Assembly (NCBI RefSeq): GCF_024713975.1
Contig: NC_091113.1
Location: 12,102,501 to 12,166,500 of the forward strand
Source of the DNA: Paralichthys olivaceus
Lineage: Eukaryota > Chordata > Actinopteri > Pleuronectiformes > Paralichthyidae
DNA: 64,000 bases
Reading direction: 5' to 3'
The notes under the pieces are model-generated. The model saw nothing but the letters and a program-made list of their open reading frames with translations, did no database searches and had not been told where the DNA came from. Positions 1-11,160 of this stretch are shown piece by piece; position 1 is the first letter of the stretch; every line of letters starts with the position of its first letter. The translations under genes were made by a program, and so were the position numbers.

Positions 1-391
1 GTTCAGTAAATTTAGTTTAAACTTGCTGACAAAAAAAACAGTCCTTTGTGAAAATGTGCCCTCTATGGGGAAGTAATAACCAATGACTGTCAGCAGAAAG
101 GTTATTTTTTCTCAGCTGCAACACTGAAGTTGCAACATGCAATACAAGTGAGGAATAAATATGTCTAAGGTCATACTCTTCTGATTTCATGAGAATCATT
201 ATGAAAACACAAGAGGGTGCTGTTTCTCTCAAGACCATATGAAGAATTTATTTTTCTGGCAGTTACAGATCAAGGACACAATGACACTTGATAAAATAAC
301 CCAAAAAAAAAAAACACATTTGTGAGAAGTAGTAATATTAAATTATATTAACTCATCTTTTTGGAAAAAATCTGTGAGGAAAAAAACCCAC
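1..391. other. atpaf2 intron / flank, no exon seen
   Basis: AT-rich sequence with short A-runs. It follows the donor of the last atpaf2 exon in the window (minus-strand GTGGGT at 386-391). The family needs about 45 further residues at the C terminus, and I could not find them in this stretch, so the final exon or exons must lie beyond position 1. Confidence 0.6.
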
Positions 392-2180
392 CTGGTATTC
401 CTCCTCCAGTCTGGAGAGCAGCACAGCCTGCTCCACACTCAGATGTCTGTCAATCATTGCCATCGACAGCACAACAGACTTCAGCTGTGTGATCACATAC
501 TCAAGTCCTGCACAGGAAAAGATATATTACTGAACAGCTCGGCCCTGCTGCTATTACAGCCTATTAAAGTTCTATACAAACTGTCAGTAACTATCACAAA
601 TATAACTCTCCTGTCCATTTTAGTTGTACAATTTACATTTACAGTACAACAAAGAATAAAAAACTCTTTCATACAGATGATCTTGTCATATTACAGTATG
701 GATTATAATATTTTACACAACACATACCATTAGACAATCAGAAGAACACCTAATCGCTGTATCTGCTTATCTTGGATCAGTTTTATAAATATTTCACCTG
801 TCAGAGACCAAAAGTTGTAAGAATTCAGGTGTTGCCGGAATGTGTCTTTGGTCTCCTCTGGGATCTCAGGACCCAAAATACTGGACGAGGAGCCGATAGT
901 GATGTTGTATCTGCAAGAGAATTGGGGGAAAATATACAATAAAGAACAAGTTGGTAGAGTACTTTGATTTAACAGTGCTGTACCGGGAGATTTAATGTCA
1001 GTGTTGTGACAATGATTAAAACTGCTGTTACCTGTTTTCAATCCAGTGCAGCACCGGGTCCCACTCATTCCTCTGTAGCTCAACCAAAGCATGAGGCTCA
1101 TCTACTCTGTAACTACACAGCAGCACATATGCATCGTGAATATTTGAAGCCACAACTAACATAAGTAACTCTCTGATAAAAAAATATGTATTTATTTCAC
1201 AAGCAAAGTTGTTATACTGTGTTGATACATTGATGCATCGGTTATATTGACCTTTTATTAAGAGAGTGTTGTTAAATACACTTTTATATGATAAAGCTAT
1301 GTTTTAAATATGGTTGATATAAAAAAAAAATATTATAAAGAACAAAAAAATCGAACCAAATAAGTAATTGAGTAGTATACCAGACAGTGTCAGTCTCCAG
1401 AAACTTCAGAGCAGCACTGATCATGTGGTCCTTACTTCGCTGGGTGGGATTGTCCAGGGCTGTGTTGCACAGCGTAGTCTGCAGGAAGAGTTAACAGTTT
1501 ACCTTTACTAGTGGCATGAAAAACTAAAAACATGGCAAGAGCTTCACGGTAAAAAAATATTCCTGGCAACATCACTAGGATTATTTTATATTCCATTTCT
1601 GCCAATAGATTCCTTTCACCCGAATCATGCACACAGGACCCTTAAACCACATTTCAATCCCCGGGTCAAAGGTCGTACCAGGTGCATACTGTAGAACTTG
1701 AGAGTGTCCCTTTGAGCATCCCACTCGGTTGCCACGGCGATGGCCAGGGCTTCATTCGGCACTGTGAACAACTTCCCTCCAGGTGTTTTCAGTTTCTTCC
1801 TGTCCAGGTTTATCTCATATACACCACCTACGTGACACAAGCACAGAGAAGGAACAACTTTAGTATGCCTTCTTTTATTTTGTCATGACATTGAAAAATA
1901 CAATTGACACACAACTTCAACAACAACAATAATAAGATCTGACACTTACTTTCACCTTGGGATATGCTGACATCTTGATAGAACTTCTTTCTCTCTGGTT
2001 ACATCAGAGGAGACATCATCAGTCAGCAGAGTTAAGCTGTAAACTAACAGGGGTCTCAGTTTGTTGAGTATTTCTCTTACCTGCTGCTGCTGTGGAGTAC
2101 AGAGGACTCTGACTTCTTGGGCACACTTTACTGAGAGGATTTCTAACGTGACTCTGAAATCTGATCAGGCTCCTCAACAT
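392..2180 (-). CDS. atpaf2: ATP synthase mitochondrial F1 complex assembly factor 2 (partial, 3' end outside window)
   Basis: Assembly factor of mitochondrial ATP synthase; the family (ATP12) binds the F1 alpha subunit in the matrix and hands it to the hexamer. Seven exons read on the minus strand: 2180-2081, 1994-1950, 1827-1679, 1478-1381, 1112-1032, 910-798 and 507-392, giving 234 codons with consistent phases (1,1,0,2,2,1,0). The first exon is Arg/Ser-rich without acids (MLRSLIRFQSHVR), as expected of a mitochondrial presequence. The core carries the family signatures YEINLDRKKLKTP, LFTVPNEALAIAVATEWD, LDNPTQR and VELQRNEWDP. The human protein is about 289 aa, so roughly one exon is missing beyond the left edge. 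The acceptor of exon 2 has a poor pyrimidine tract but is the only one keeping frame. Identification is by recognised sequence; transcription starts head-to-head with gid4. Confidence 0.95.
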
Positions 2181-2822
2181 GGTGGCAGTTTGGTGAAGAT
2201 TATTTAGAAGAAACCAGCAGAGAAGAGAGCAAACAAGCTAGGCTACCTCTTTGTGACTGCAGTTCGTTAGTTAACTACACGCAACATTGTTATACTACGG
2301 TTGTTTTCCGTGTTAGCATCAGCTCTTGTTCATCCTGTCCTTGCTAACTGTGCTAAGTCGCTATTTCCTTCCACACATGTCTTCTCCAGCTTTCACGACA
2401 AGCTCCTACGTTCAAAAGCATGCGTCTGACCTTCTGCGCTAGCTTGACAGATGGAGTTAAACACAGTTAACAGTCGGGAAGTGTAGTTTTTAATTGCATC
2501 TACGTGGTGTCACACGACGAGCAAAAAAACTACACTCGCGTCCTCCCATGGCGACTTCCGCCAATGTAACCAATGAGCGTTAAGAATCTTTGCGAGGTCT
2601 CTTCAATTGGCCAATGAGAGGGGTGGATGCTGCTTCTACGTCGGCGCAACGAAGTCCCCTCACTTTTTTTGGGAGCTTGGTGCCTAGTGAACTAAGCTCC
2701 GGAGGAATAAGTCGGGGTCTGAGTGTTGGTGGGCTTCACCGCTCCTCCTCCCCGCTGACAGAGCCCATCGCCCGGACGGCCAGTGACCGCGGTCGGCGCC
2801 CCCAGCCAACGAAGCGGGAGCC
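2181..2822. promoter_or_regulatory. bidirectional atpaf2/gid4 promoter
   Basis: The 642 bases between the two divergent start codons rise in GC and CpG towards gid4. They hold at least four CCAAT-type boxes: CCAAT at 2561-2565, 2570-2574 and 2611-2615, and ATTGG at 2606-2610. No TATA box is evident. Clustered CCAAT boxes between divergent housekeeping genes are typical of NF-Y-driven bidirectional promoters; the binding itself is inferred. Transcription start sites cannot be placed from sequence alone. Confidence 0.75.
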
Positions 2823-5412
2823 ATGCCCGTCCCCGCCGGATACCTCGGCGAATGCCCCGCCGCGGCCTTCGCATCCTCGGCCTCGCTTGTCCCGCCGCCG
2901 CCGATAAACACCCGGCAGCCCGGCGTCGTCACCTCGCTGCTGTACAGCGGCTCCAGGTTTCGGGGCCACCAGAAGAGCAAAGGGAACTCGTACGACGTGG
3001 AGGTCGTGTTACAGGTGCGGCTGCTGGGGGGGGCGGACATGTTCATGATGCGGGCGAGCTGTCAGGGCGATGTGGCGATCTGTCAAACGGGCGGTGTGCT
3101 GACTGACAGCTAGGAAATCAATGGGGGCCTGTCGTCGATCAACCCGCCAAGCTAACTGTGACTGTAGCCACAACCAGCAGCCCTGTTTACCCATTAATAG
3201 ACATTGAATTCATTGTTATTACAAGTATTTAATTCATTGTTATTATAAGTAAACACCTCCCTGCTGAGGGCTAATGTGGTATTGCTGCACCACGTAGCAA
3301 GACTCATGCAACATGCATGTCTATGGTTGTTTTGTGTGATAGGATATAAATAGCAAGTGAATATTTTATCCCATAAACACGTCGTTCCTGCTTCTTGGCT
3401 GAACATCATGATGCAGATGTGTAGTAACACTGTTGTTTGTTGTGTTTTCTTTCTAAGCATGTCACCATGGAAGATTCCTACTTGTGTGGCTACCTGAAGA
3501 TAAAGGGACTGACCGAGGTGAGAGGACTCGTTCTCTTTATTATTCAGCCACAAACATGATATTTTAAAAGCTGTGTCTGGCCACTGGCTCGTGGTGTCCC
3601 CCTTTTTTTCAGCAGACTGGTACAATCTAGCTCCACTCGGTCCTGCTCAGTATTGTGCAGTTTACATTGTACTCAGAGGACATCACGTTGGACTCCACAG
3701 CAGATCCGAGCACGTTAAAGCTGCCTCACAACCTGGGTGTCTGCTGGTCAACTCACAATGCACCTGATGGCGTGTTCTTATAGTCCCTGCACAGTTAATG
3801 ATGACTGTCTCCTTTCCTCTTGTTCTCTTTTGTTCGTTCAAAATTCCCCGACCATTAGACTGCCAGATGTTGTGTTTAAAAATCAAATTGGCTCACCCTC
3901 TCGAATGTGTTAGCTTTACTCGTTTGCTGTACGAGCTAATGCACACACAATGAGGATGGGACAACTTCCATAAGTCCTGCTCTCAAACTGGAATACCACT
4001 CACTTGAATATAGATTAGGAAAATGCCTTATATCATAAAAAAAAAAAACTCTTTGCTGTGAAGCAAAGAATTGTTTTTTCATTGCACTGTGACGCCACCA
4101 TGTAAAAACATAACTCTAATCAGTGTGAATAAAATGATTTATGTACTGTTGTGTTAACGCTCACAGGAATACCCGACTCTGACCACGTTCTTTGCTGGAG
4201 AGATCATCAGCAGGAAGCGGCCATTTCTCACCCGGAAATGGGATGCAGATGAAGATGTGGATCGTAAGCATTGGGTAAGGCAAAAACTGAATTTATAATC
4301 TCTGCAGTGCTCCACACATGCTGTTTTCTAATCAATAGTCATTTTGTGTGAAGGGCAAGTTCCAGGCCTTCTACCAGTATGCAAAGACATTCAACTCAGA
4401 CGATTTTAACTATGAGGATCTAACGAACTCGGACTATATTTTCATGAGGTGGAAGGTAAGGTGCTGCCTAATTTAGAGCTTGACCACATGTTCAAGTAAG
4501 TGACCCCTGACCTGCAGCTGCTGCTGTTCCTCACCCTGTGCATCTCCTCAGGAGCAGTTCCTGGTCCCAGACCATACAATCAAAGACATCAGCGGCGCTT
4601 CCTTTGCTGGGTTCTACTACATCTGCTTCCAGAAATCCACAGCAACGATCGAGGGCTACTACTACCACAGGAGCTCTGAATGGTAACACAGCACAACACT
4701 GGTCACTGTGAGGTGAAGTTGATTTTAGTGAAGGAAAAGGAAAAGTTTCTGGATTAAATTCCAGTTGTTGATGGACAAGGTTTCCTGTGGATTCTGTCTG
4801 TGAAGACTTTGCGGAAAATATTAACCAAATTTACCAACCTGAGCAAGATTAGGTCAGTTAGAGGTTATAAAACTATCTGATACATTTTCGGTTAATTGCC
4901 CAGCCCTACGATTGACTGCTGCTATAAACCACTTCTAGCATTATAATATTTTGTTTTGGGTTTTGTATTTGTCAGACTTGACCAGAGTCAAATGATTCCA
5001 TTCGTTGAAACTTTTTGAGACAAATGAAAACCTTTATTAATCATCTTAAAGTTCAAAGATTTTTTCACAACAACTGAAGACTGAAGTATTTCTTTATAGG
5101 TTGGAATTAGTGTCTTACAACTTTACTTATTGAAGTTCTAACTATAAAAGCCCAGCGTTTCGCTCTTATGTGAAGAAGAAGAAGCAAAATGTCTCATTTG
5201 CATTTGTCATAATTTTAATAAAGCTGAACACACATGAAAGCCATATAACAGGCAAATAACTGAATGTTAACTCTAGGATGTTTTCATCTACATGTTATCT
5301 AGTCTGCCCTTATTTTTTTCTAACATATACCATGTTGTTGCACTGCAGGTACCAGTCTCTAAACCTCACCCATGTTCCAGAGCACAGTGCAGCCATCTAT
5401 GAGTTCCGGTGA
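2823..5412 (+). CDS. gid4: GID complex subunit 4 homolog (VID24), CTLH E3 ligase substrate receptor
   Basis: Receptor subunit of the CTLH/GID ubiquitin ligase; its beta-barrel binds N-terminal proline-type degrons. Six exons: 2823-3014, 3458-3517, 4167-4274, 4354-4455, 4552-4682 and 5349-5412, all with GT-AG borders, giving 218 aa. Hallmarks are [86 protein letters not shown] and the C-terminal [15 protein letters not shown]. The whole substrate-binding barrel is present. The start at 2823 corresponds to an internal methionine of the longer (about 300 aa) human protein; no upstream in-frame ATG is available, so the fish protein lacks most of the disordered mammalian N-terminal extension. The third intron is only 79 bases. 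It shares a promoter with atpaf2. Confidence 0.97.
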
Positions 5413-6440
5413 CCCAGGCATCGTGGATCTTTGATTTTTTTTTTTTTTATTGGACGGACAAAGACTTGCGGCTAAAGCAGAGTTCTGCAGATGCTACTGA
5501 GGAGGACAAAAGAGAACAACCACGGTTGAGAACGTGAGCTTTGGTGAAGTGCTCGTATGTTCTCACTAAACGGATAGACAGCTGACTGATGGGTGGGACA
5601 AATGAATGTATGCACAGAGGAGACGAGAAGGAAGAGCCAGTTCTGCTCCCTGCCCGGAGCTTGTGACGTCAGAACCAGCAGCAGAGACTGGGTGTGGGTC
5701 ATATCAAATACCCATTTTATCATGTGTTTTAATGTCTGGTTTAAAAAGACGCTTTGCAAAGCATCTCGAGACACTTTATAAGCTGAGTTGGGAATGTCCC
5801 CCTCTTGTTGTTGCAACTACAAATGTTTCCAGCTTTCATTCAGCAGATGCAGAACGAGCTACATAAACACGTTTGACGACAGCAGGACAAGGATTCCTCT
5901 GAGAAGTTCGCTTTTACAAACACAAGCCCTCAAGAAATACAATCATGTCAATTTTGCTTTTCATGGTTGGAGCTCTTCCGGGTTGAGGATCGGAGCTTTA
6001 ATTGACCCATAAGCTACAGTATAACAACAGTATTTTTTTTTAACGCTAAGCTGGTATTAGTTTGCCTGCCAAGAGTATGGACGCAGCGTGGCACCTTTTT
6101 AAAGGCTGAAGTGTTAGTGATACACAAAACAAGCTTTTCCCCTGTGTCAAACTTTCTTGGGAGATTATTATCTCATGTGATTGCTGTGGATCTGAATCTA
6201 TTGAGAATTTGCACAAAGATGGAGTACGCGATACTAACGCTTGCAGTCGGAATTTTACATTCGCACACCTCAGTACACAAGCTCCGAGCGTCACGGTGGC
6301 ATGTCAAGCTTTTTTGACTGGTTTTTAAGGGTATGGAGCCAAAAGAACTACAAAGAAGTATTCAGAAAGAAAGTATTTTATTTTACCTTGCACTCTGCAT
6401 TAAACAGAGCTTTTTGCTCCCTATGTGTCATTTTAAATTA
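5413..6440 (+). other. probable gid4 3' UTR
   Basis: Noncoding sequence after the gid4 stop, beginning with a T-run near 5439-5450. A candidate ATTAAA polyadenylation hexamer is at 6399-6404. No other gene signal was seen. The true 3' end is not provable here. Confidence 0.45.
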
Positions 6441-6963
6441 AGAACCCCCCCCACTATCCCTACATTTACACGTCTCCTCGACTATGCAACACTGTCAACA
6501 TAGCACTCTCCAAACATCAAACCTTCAGTTTTCAGAGACAAAAAATTTATTCTATCGTGAAAGAGTATATGAAAAATTCAAAAAAAGAATCTATCTTCAT
6601 TAAAAGAGGTATTTTTGTTAAATTGCCTATGAAATCACTCTCCTCCCCCATCATGATCCCCTTCCATGTGATGGTGCCATCTTTTTAAACGTTTATCAGA
6701 GTTGTATTATAACAGGTCAGAAGTGTGTTTGAAGAAAAGCCTGGATTTTGATTGATGGTGTGACTGTAAAGAATCGATTGCAGATTTGAAAAAAAACAAA
6801 TGGTTTCAGACTTTTCCGTGTGTCTTGAATGTCTGACTGATGCATTACATTCAATATATTTGAGCATTAATGTGGCGTTAGACAGGAACACAGTGGGCAC
6901 TGAGATACAGAAGTTCTGGTGAAGAGAAAAACCCCTCGAGCAAAGTTGGGGCATGAAATGTAT
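6441..6963. other. intergenic, nothing recognised
   Basis: AT-rich spacer with short A and T runs; no exon, RNA gene or clear repeat seen. Confidence 0.5.
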
Positions 6964-7200
6964 TCCATCCATTTACTATCTATATTGCTTATCCTTGTGG
7001 GGATTGATGGTGGAGCAAAGCATATCCCAGATGACATTAAGCGGGATGTGGGGTACACTCCATCACAGGGCAGATTAACCCACTATCAATACTCATATCA
7101 ACCAATCTGCATGTTTTAGGACTGTGGGAGGAAACTGGAATCTCAGGAGAAAACCCACAGGGACTCTGGAAGTACTTCACACATAAGGACCAAGGAACGA
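6964..7200 (+). repeat. degenerate teleost dispersed repeat (TATCCCAG ... ACTGTGGGAGGAAAC family)
   Basis: Carries the order of landmarks typical of an abundant fish repeat: CCATCCATTTACTATCT, CTTATCCTTGTGGGG, ATATCCCAGATGACATT, GGGGTACACTC, CAATCTGCATGTTTTAGGA and CTGTGGGAGGAAAC. Old and diverged. Further pieces of the same family lie near 19.6 kb and 22.2 kb. Confidence 0.7.
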
Positions 7201-7384
7201 TTTGAATTGGGAATGTTTTTGCTGTGAGACAACTGTGACAACCAGCACACAGAAATATATAGTGGTTGATATGCTTCACACAATGGTGCTTTGAGCTATG
7301 GAATGTCACTAGTTTTGCAGAAATTATACATGCGTAATACATTTTTTTGACCCAATTATTATATTAGATTGAAAACTGGACTTA

Positions 7385-7480
7385 CCAAAGTTATACAATT
7401 TTGTCCTGAGGGTGGCGTGAATGTGTGCTGCAGACTTCCAGGCGTTATATCCAACAGCTGCTGAGGCATTCCACTCCGAA
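7385..7480 (-). repeat. fragment of dispersed fish repeat (CAGCTGTTGGATAT ... CCTCAGGA)
   Basis: On the minus strand the series CAGCAGCTGTTGGATATA, ACACATTCACGCCACCCTCA and TGTATAACTTTGGTAAGTCC follows a widespread percomorph repeat. It reads open for about 40 codons and could be mistaken for an exon. Confidence 0.55.
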
Positions 7481-8194
7481 CCACAACTGTCCACCTCACG
7501 GTGGCACCAGAGGTAAAGTTGGGATCACCAGAGCCATTGTGTGCTAATCCACCCAGCAGCAGACATGTCCCTTCAGTGGCGCTGGAGGAAAAGTCAGGCT
7601 GCTTATCAGAGCAATATGGATATCTGCACTAACTTTAATGGCGGCGTGTGTATAATAGCTTTAATAGCTTGTATAAAAACTTTTTATAACGCCCAAGTCA
7701 CTTCAAGCTAGAATAACAAGTGGGACAAAAAACATATTACATGATCATAAACCAGTTCTGTTACATATATGGAATGCTGACATTTAAAACAAATTCCATG
7801 ACGTTTATTGTGTGTTAAAATATATCTGTGTCAGCCGCAGGCCTGAAAAGTTACACAGCTCAAAACTGGAAATCATGTCACTAGCTTTGTGAAATAACTG
7901 TCTCCAAACAGAAGTGCAGGTGTCAAACAAACATTTAGATAAAAACAACTTACCGTATGTCAATCATTTTCAATTGTGTGAGAAACTGAACGTAAACTGT
8001 TCTCAGACTGCTCTTTATCACCTTGCACTTGTATTCATATCAGATAAATAAAGGTACAAGGACATTTTCTGTAAACAATTTAAATATCCCTTCTCTGATA
8101 TAATTTAGAGGAATATTTGTTACTGTATCACAATTATCTCCCCCCGAAAGACCCTGTATCATTATCTGTATCGCACCCAATTTCACTTGCTCGT

Positions 8195-8560
8195 AGATAT
8201 CTCTACATATGGCTGTTTCTTTTCATTAAGATCTCTGCATTATAACTGAGAAGTAATTTCCACGAAACTTGGTGGTGATGCAGTACGGGTGAGGAAAGAA
8301 CTTATTACATTTTGGAGTGAATCTGGATCAGGGGGCTGATCCAACATTGTGAGATGGGGCATTTTCAACATTTTTGTTGATTTCTCAGAGAATAACTCAT
8401 GGATCCCGATGGAAAGGGGTAAACATTGTGCAGCTAAAATTCAATACAACTGAATTAACTGGGGACCACTTCTTCAAATGTAAAAAAACAAGTAACTTTG
8501 GAGTGAAGTGTTTTCTGGACTCAAACACTTCACCGACCCCGGGCATAGTGGTGAGGAGAT
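8195..8560 (+). repeat. dispersed fish repeat with 'TTTGTTGATTTCTCAGAGAAT' type core
   Basis: Includes TTCCACGAAACTTGGTGG, GAGTGAATCTGGATCAGGGG and the run around 8372-8402 ending in AGAGAATAACTCATGGATCC. These are hallmarks of a common nonautonomous fish element. A related piece in opposite orientation is at 10.85-11.16 kb. Confidence 0.65.
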
Positions 8561-9479
8561 AATGAGTACTATCCCTTTAAGAGAAGTGTTTTTCTTCTGT
8601 CCAGTCTAGACTTGTCAGACCAAACTGGGCTTGGTTTTATGTTTTTGAACTTGACTTAACTTTTAAAGGCTTGGTCAGAGGAGTGGTGAAATCTGGGAAT
8701 AGTTAAAGCTGACTTGGCAGCGGGATGTGTTTTTTTAAAACAAACATTTACAGTGAGTGTCCACAGCCAGTTTTATTGCACCAAACTGAAGATGTGGCTT
8801 TACCAGCATCCTCTCTTGGCACCATGGCACTGATTTGAAGTGGGATAAGTGTGTTGTAAAAAGGTGTATCAGCCAAAAGTGTGCATAGTTATGACAGTTA
8901 TTAATCACATGAAAATATCCTTGTTTTTTAAACAGACAATTTTTTCCATGGTCTTCCTTCAAGGAAGGATGCTGATGCTTCCTTGTCAGAAATACATTGA
9001 TGAGAAAAAGGCGTGTCTTATCATTTCTGAAATGCAACAATAGTTTTTATGATATGCAGACAGACAATCACTCAGTCAATAATCAGTCAATGGTTAATAG
9101 CCTTAACTACTGGAGTTTTGCAGGGGAATTTTTGCAAAGTTACCAGCGTTGCCACATTTTTCTAAATATATTGAACCTTTAAAACATTTAACACGACCAC
9201 TAACGTTTTTCATTGCTGTTTTTTTGTCTGTCTCACTTTTAGCAGGATAACTCAAAACCAACAGAACCCACTTCAATGAAATATTTTGGAGGTGTGGGTC
9301 TTGACACAAGGAAGAACCAATTACACTTCGGAGCTCAGCAGAATAAACAAGCACATCCATTTCCAGTTTCTTTAATATGGCGAAACGGGGCGTCAGACTT
9401 AGCTCTAAAGGCGCCCATCTACTTATCTGTCTGTTTCACTGTGCTTTTAAAATAAAGAAGGAAAAGGTTGAATAACTAT

Positions 9480-9900
9480 CAGGAAAGCAGGAGGACAACG
9501 CAGGAGTCAGGTGAAGGTAAATAACAAGAAACGGCCTTTACTACTGGCAAAATCAATATAAGTTAAACAAAAGGTACAAAAGCAAAGGATGGTCCAACAA
9601 AAACAAAAACTCAACCTGAAAAGAAACACAAGGGAACAGGAAAAGGCTGAAAATCACGTGCGATAGAGACAAGCGAAACAAAATAATAAGGAAACAAGAC
9701 GAACTGATCAAGACAAAGGAAAGCACAGAGACTTATAAGAAGGCAGTGAAAACTGAACACCGGTGAATCACATTCGGAGAAGGTGCAGACATTCACGAGA
9801 GCGGGGAAACAGGACAAAGGCAGGAAATAAATGAGCATAATTATAAAAATTTAAAAAAACACAGGAAAATGCTAAACTCAGGGAAAAACAACCAAACACC
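9480..9900. repeat. purine-rich dispersed element (CAGGAGTCAGG ... AAACGGCCTTTA)
   Basis: A-rich, pyrimidine-poor stretch of about 420 bases. It starts with CAACGCAGGAGTCAGGTGAAG and AAGAAACGGCCTTTACTAC and continues with many CAAAACAA and GGAAACA repeats. The landmark order resembles a fish transposon-derived repeat. No transposase remnant is visible. Confidence 0.5.
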
Positions 9901-10451
9901 ACTCAAATCCAAACACAAGAAACATGCCAATAATCTAAAAGTGTCTAACAAAATCCAAAAGCTCTTCAGTAAAATAGAGCTTATGACAACAAACAATACA
10001 TTCTTTAAACCCTGTTACTGCAAATGAGAATAAGAAGCCAGGCTGTAAACTATATGTGCATTGACAAGTTATCACATTCAGTATTCTAACATTTAAACTG
10101 ACCCCAAACTCTCCCTGTGACATCAGCAGGACGTCAGATTTTCTTGTTTATTTTCTAAAATATCTCCACATCTTTTTAACAGGTTACCAGACTTCTGAAT
10201 GACAGCTGTTAAATTTACAGACATTTTAGGACATGGCTGTTTGAAATAAATAAATAATAGATTAGATTGGATTAGATTAGAGATTAAACCACTCAAGGAA
10301 GATGTTTGGCAAAAAAGTGTATGCACAATCAGACTCTTAGAGCAGAAGATAGCATTCCACAACAAGTTCACAAAATAAAAAAAATAAAACAATGTATATG
10401 ACGTCCCTGGGAACCTTGCATCACACGAGCATATTTGGCATTGTGACTCAC

Positions 10452-10711
10452 GATCCTCAAAGGGAGTACCAGTAAGGAAAGCAAATAAGTTGCACATGTC
10501 TGTGTTTGTGTATTTACTGACCACGCCAGCAATTTCCCGACATTGGCTAAAGATACTACGTGCTTTGTTAACCACGGCCTCCGTCCTCTTGTGATAAAAA
10601 TTACTCACAGCAACTTCACAGAAGCTCTTATCCAACAACTCCGCCTCCTTCTGTGCATGATTATGATGACTGGATAAACCTTTGGTCACGTTTTCAATGA
10701 GGAAAAGCTCA
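10452..10711 (-). CDS. unassigned exon-like open segment
   Basis: Unrecognised. On the minus strand a pyrimidine-rich acceptor (TTTGTTTTTCCCAG) precedes 260 bases with no stop in one frame, followed by a good donor (GATC then GTGAGT). The translated segment begins ELFLIENVTKGLSSHHN, contains SFCEVAVSNFYHKRTEAVV and NKARSIFSQCREIAGVV, and looks protein-like, predicted helical with balanced charge. SNFYHKRTEAVVNKARSIF has a faint resemblance, by memory, to a segment of the ZW10 kinetochore/tethering protein (about 6 of 19 identical), which is too weak to name. No partner exons were found nearby, so it may be a lone pseudo-exon or a relic. Confidence 0.2.
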
Positions 10712-10849
10712 CTGGGAAAAACAAATCTATCTTTATGGCAGTGAGTAACAGTTTATAAAGTATGTATTAAATACAAGGAATCCCAGTTGTGTCTCACTAA
10801 CATCTAATCTAATATCATCCATGTTTTTTAAACTAAAAGCTGGTTCTGT

Positions 10850-11160
10850 TTTGGTATTCATTTTTATGAAGTCCATTTTTATTTGTTGGTTTGTTTGTAA
10901 TTCAAAAACTATCACCATGAAACTTAGTGGAAGAATGTATGGGTCAGGGAAACATATGTGGTTTGCAGCCTACTGAGGACTAGTCTAATGTATTTATTTA
11001 GTCACATTTTTAACCACATTTTACACACTTACAAAAATCAGTTTCCTAAATGTACATGAAAGTAAAAAAAAAAATCTGGATCCACTCCAAAATATAAAAG
11101 GTTCTTCCCTGACTACTCTAGCATCTTCCAGAGGTTTTAAATGTTCTACTACTAACAAAC
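10850..11160 (-). repeat. inverted, degraded copy of the 8.2-kb repeat family
   Basis: Phrases ACTATCACCATGAAACTTAG, GGATCCACTCCAAAATATAA and GGTTCTTCCCTGA are reverse-complement counterparts of the landmarks in the element at 8195-8560. Boundaries are approximate. Confidence 0.5.

Noticed and set aside
2590..3106. Several overlapping long frames on both strands around gid4 exon 1
   Set aside because: They reflect high GC near the promoter; only the frame starting at 2823 matches GID4.
7388..7515. Minus-strand exon-like frame (SGMPQQLLDITPGSLQ) with a GTAAGT donor
   Set aside because: The nucleotide landmarks match a widespread fish dispersed repeat better than any protein, and no partner exons exist.
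10452..10711. Naming the orphan segment a ZW10 pseudogene
   Set aside because: The resemblance is about 6 identities in 19 from memory, too weak to name a gene.
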